From positions 1 to 64,000 of the forward strand of contig NZ_FWXR01000015.1 in NCBI RefSeq assembly GCF_900176465.1: a stretch of 64,000 nucleotides of DNA, written 5' to 3'. Positions 62,190 through 64,000 of this stretch are shown here, piece by piece; the first letter of the stretch is position 1; each line of letters begins with the position of its first letter. The position numbers and the translations under genes were made by a program. The stretch comes from Fulvimarina manganoxydans. GTDB lineage: Bacteria; Pseudomonadota; Alphaproteobacteria; Rhizobiales; Rhizobiaceae. The notes beneath the pieces were generated by a model. The model worked only from the letters and a program-made list of their open reading frames with translations, was not told where the DNA came from and did no database searches.

Positions 62190-63887
62190 TTGAGCCTTTA
62201 TACAAATTCTTCGGCGCCCATGCGTGAGGCGCTCGCGGACCCGCTGGTCGAACAGGCCTCGGGCGAACGGGTCCGCATCGTTCGGGCCTCGCCCTTTACG
62301 CCGGCGCTTCTGTGCCTGTTCGCCTTCGTCTGTCTGTCCCTTCTCTTCCTCGCCTTCCCCTCTCTCGATCTCGCCATATCCCGCCTCTTCTTCAAGCCGG
62401 GCCAGGGCTTTTCCGTCGCCGATGTCGCCAAGCTTCAACTGGCTCGGGAGGTCGGGACCACGATCACCGCGATGGCGGTTGGCTTTGCGCTTCTCGCCCT
62501 TGGTCTCGGCGCCCTGGCGGGGCGGCGCCTGCCGCTCATTCCCCGGCCGCGTGACGCCCTTTTTGTCATCGGGGTCTATGCCTTCGGGCCAGCCCTGATC
62601 GTCAATGCGTTCTTCAAGGATGTCTTCGGGCGCGCAAGGCCGCGCGAGGTCATCGAATTTGGCGGATGGCTCGACTTCTCCCCCGTCTGGACCGTCCATG
62701 GCGGCTGCTTCGGCAATTGCTCCTTCGTCTCGGGCGAGGCCTCCTCGGCCATCGCGCTGGTGGCCATCGTCTGGCTGTTTCCCAAGGCGCTTCGCCTTTC
62801 CGTCGCGGTGGCGGTGATGACGATGGCTGTGGTCCTGTCTTTGAACCGGATCGCGATGGGCGGACATTTCTTGTCCGATGTTCTCTTGTCCTGGTGCATC
62901 ACTCTCGGCGTCATCTTCGCTTTGCGACCGTTCTTTACCGGTCGTCGCGGCGCTGCGCTTGACGCCTTCGTGTTTCGGTGGGCAGGAAACGCCCAAACGA
63001 AACCGGCTCAGGATATGGCCGTGCAAGATATTGGATTTTCGGCCGCCGCCGCTGGCCCGGCCGAGCAGCGTGCCGGCGCCGCGCCGGCAAACCGGCATTT
63101 CGATCTCGTCTCCGTCGTCGTCCCGGCCCGCAACGAGGCCGACAATCTCGCCATTCTCGTCGAGGAGATCGGCGCCGCCCTTACCGGCCGGCCTCACGAG
63201 ACGATCGTGGTCGATGACGGATCGAGCGATCATACGGGCGAGGTGCTCGCAAAGCTCGCCGCCAAGGGCCTTCCCGTGCGCCATATGCGCCATGATTGCT
63301 CCTGCGGGCAGAGCCGTGCCGTGCGAACCGGCGTCTTCGCCGCAAGGGGAGACGTGGTGGCGACGATCGACGGCGACGGCCAGAACGATCCGGCCTTCAT
63401 CCCCGTCCTGGTCGAAGCGCTGGAGAGCGCGGGGGCTGAGGCCGGGCTTGCGGCCGGCCAGCGGGTCGGGCGCACCGATACCAAGCTCAAACAGCTGTCC
63501 TCGCGCTTTGCCAATGGCCTGCGCCGCGCAATGCTCGCCGACGACACGCGCGACACGGGCTGCGGGCTGAAGGTCGTGCCGACCGAGCTCTTCCGTCGCC
63601 TGCCCTTCTTCGATGGCTGGCATCGATATCTGCCGGCGCTTGTCCTGCGCGAAGGCTATGGCGTCGTCCATCGCGACGTGCGCGATCGATCGCGCCGTTT
63701 TGGGACATCCAATTACGGCATCTTCGACCGGGCGGCCCGGGGCGCGCTCGATCTCTTCGGCGTCTGGTGGCTCATCCGACGCGGCCGGAAGGTGCCGGAC
63801 GTGTCCGAAAACCCATTGCCCCAGCGTGAACCCGTTACCGAGCTTCCCGAGGCCCTGGCGCAAGCGAAGGGCCGGGTGTCCGCATGA
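62190..63887 (+). CDS. Fused PAP2-family phosphatase and GT2 polyprenyl-phosphate glycosyltransferase
   Basis: A 565-residue two-domain protein. Residues about 30-265 are a membrane PAP2 phosphatase with KDVFGRARP, CSFVSGEASS and NRIAMGGHFLSD, the three motifs of LpxE/LpxT-like lipid phosphatases. Residues about 305-535 are a GT2 transferase of the ArnC/DPM1 type (VVVPARNEADNLAILVEEI, VDDGSSDHT, IDGDGQNDP, GHR-like GWHRYLPAL). Fusion of the two is unusual. It starts at TTG with GGGG upstream; ATG 62220 is an alternative. It overlaps the LAB_N gene by four bases. Confidence 0.88.
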   Translation: MSLYTNSSAPMREALADPLVEQASGERVRIVRASPFTPALLCLFAFVCLSLLFLAFPSLDLAISRLFFKPGQGFSVADVAKLQLAREVGTTITAMAVGFALLALGLGALAGRRLPLIPRPRDALFVIGVYAFGPALIVNAFFKDVFGRARPREVIEFGGWLDFSPVWTVHGGCFGNCSFVSGEASSAIALVAIVWLFPKALRLSVAVAVMTMAVVLSLNRIAMGGHFLSDVLLSWCITLGVIFALRPFFTGRRGAALDAFVFRWAGNAQTKPAQDMAVQDIGFSAAAAGPAEQRAGAAPANRHFDLVSVVVPARNEADNLAILVEEIGAALTGRPHETIVVDDGSSDHTGEVLAKLAAKGLPVRHMRHDCSCGQSRAVRTGVFAARGDVVATIDGDGQNDPAFIPVLVEALESAGAEAGLAAGQRVGRTDTKLKQLSSRFANGLRRAMLADDTRDTGCGLKVVPTELFRRLPFFDGWHRYLPALVLREGYGVVHRDVRDRSRRFGTSNYGIFDRAARGALDLFGVWWLIRRGRKVPDVSENPLPQREPVTELPEALAQAKGRVSA

Positions 63888-64000
63888 TCGATGCCATTTT
63901 GCGTTTCATCGACGAGGCCTTTTCGAGCGTCTCGGATGTCTGGCTGATTCTGGGTTTCGTGGCCCAGGCGATGTTCACCGCGCGCTTTCTGGTGCAATGG
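63884..64000 (+). CDS. LAB_N-domain membrane protein, truncated by window end
   Basis: Only 39 codons are inside the window (MIDAILRFIDEAFSSV...). The hydrophobic segment VWLILGFVAQAMFTARFLVQW matches the lipid-A-biosynthesis-like N-terminal (LAB_N) domain, a small SMR-like membrane protein that usually accompanies GT2 and GT39 enzymes, perhaps helping flip the sugar carrier. The start overlaps the preceding stop (ATGA). Confidence 0.85.
   Translation, partial: MIDAILRFIDEAFSSVSDVWLILGFVAQAMFTARFLVQW

Overview
The window comes from a GC-rich alphaproteobacterium, most likely of the order Hyphomicrobiales (Rhizobiales). The evidence is the 3' end of an alphaproteobacterial-type 5S rRNA at the left edge, a mutM | ubiE-ubiB arrangement, a long-form dCTP deaminase, DUF6894 and DUF2254 proteins, and a lipid-A/glycan type GT39 / PAP2-GT2 / LAB_N group at the right edge. 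I cannot name the genus from the sequence alone.

Region 1 (1-12305) holds the end of an rRNA operon and then a divergent polyol catabolic locus. On the minus strand are a SorC-type regulator, a tagatose/psicose 3-epimerase-family protein, a PfkB sugar kinase, a GatZ-like protein and two short-chain dehydrogenases. On the plus strand are a substrate-binding protein, two permeases, a small membrane protein, a zinc-dependent polyol dehydrogenase and a UgpC-like ATPase. The set resembles the altritol/galactitol/tagatose pathways described in Agrobacterium. The shared promoter region carries evenly spaced half-sites that may be the regulator's operator.

Region 2 (12373-44778) is the most unusual part: a hybrid polyketide/non-ribosomal peptide locus that looks like a lipopeptide factory. 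Its parts are a 5642-residue synthase (KS-AT, then four C-A-T modules), a fatty-acyl-AMP ligase fused to a carrier domain, a free carrier protein, a free condensation-like protein, a second ketosynthase with its own carrier protein, a type II thioesterase, a kynurenine-monooxygenase-like enzyme, an MFS exporter, and a DevC/DevA/outer-membrane lipoprotein/HlyD export system. I infer that the ligase charges a fatty acid, the KS-AT extends it by one malonyl unit on the free carrier protein, four residues are added, and the product is exported. Oddities are the absence of a cis carrier after the AT, two adjacent adenylation domains with beta-alanine-like pocket codes, a shrunken condensation/epimerization-like domain whose HH motif has become HP, no cis thioesterase, and a terminal stand-alone C protein whose HH motif has become CS.

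Region 3 (44806-64000) is mostly housekeeping and accessory genes: mutM, ubiE, ubiB, a secreted protein, a PQQ-type sugar dehydrogenase, arsR-arsH, a matrixin-like metalloprotease with a DUF4214-like tail, a prolyl aminopeptidase, ruvB without ruvCA, a PhnA/YjdM zinc-ribbon protein, a DUF2254 membrane protein, dcd, and finally envelope-glycan genes including a fused PAP2 phosphatase-GT2 protein and a LAB_N gene cut by the window end. No CRISPR array, insertion sequence, tRNA gene or phosphopantetheinyl transferase was found.
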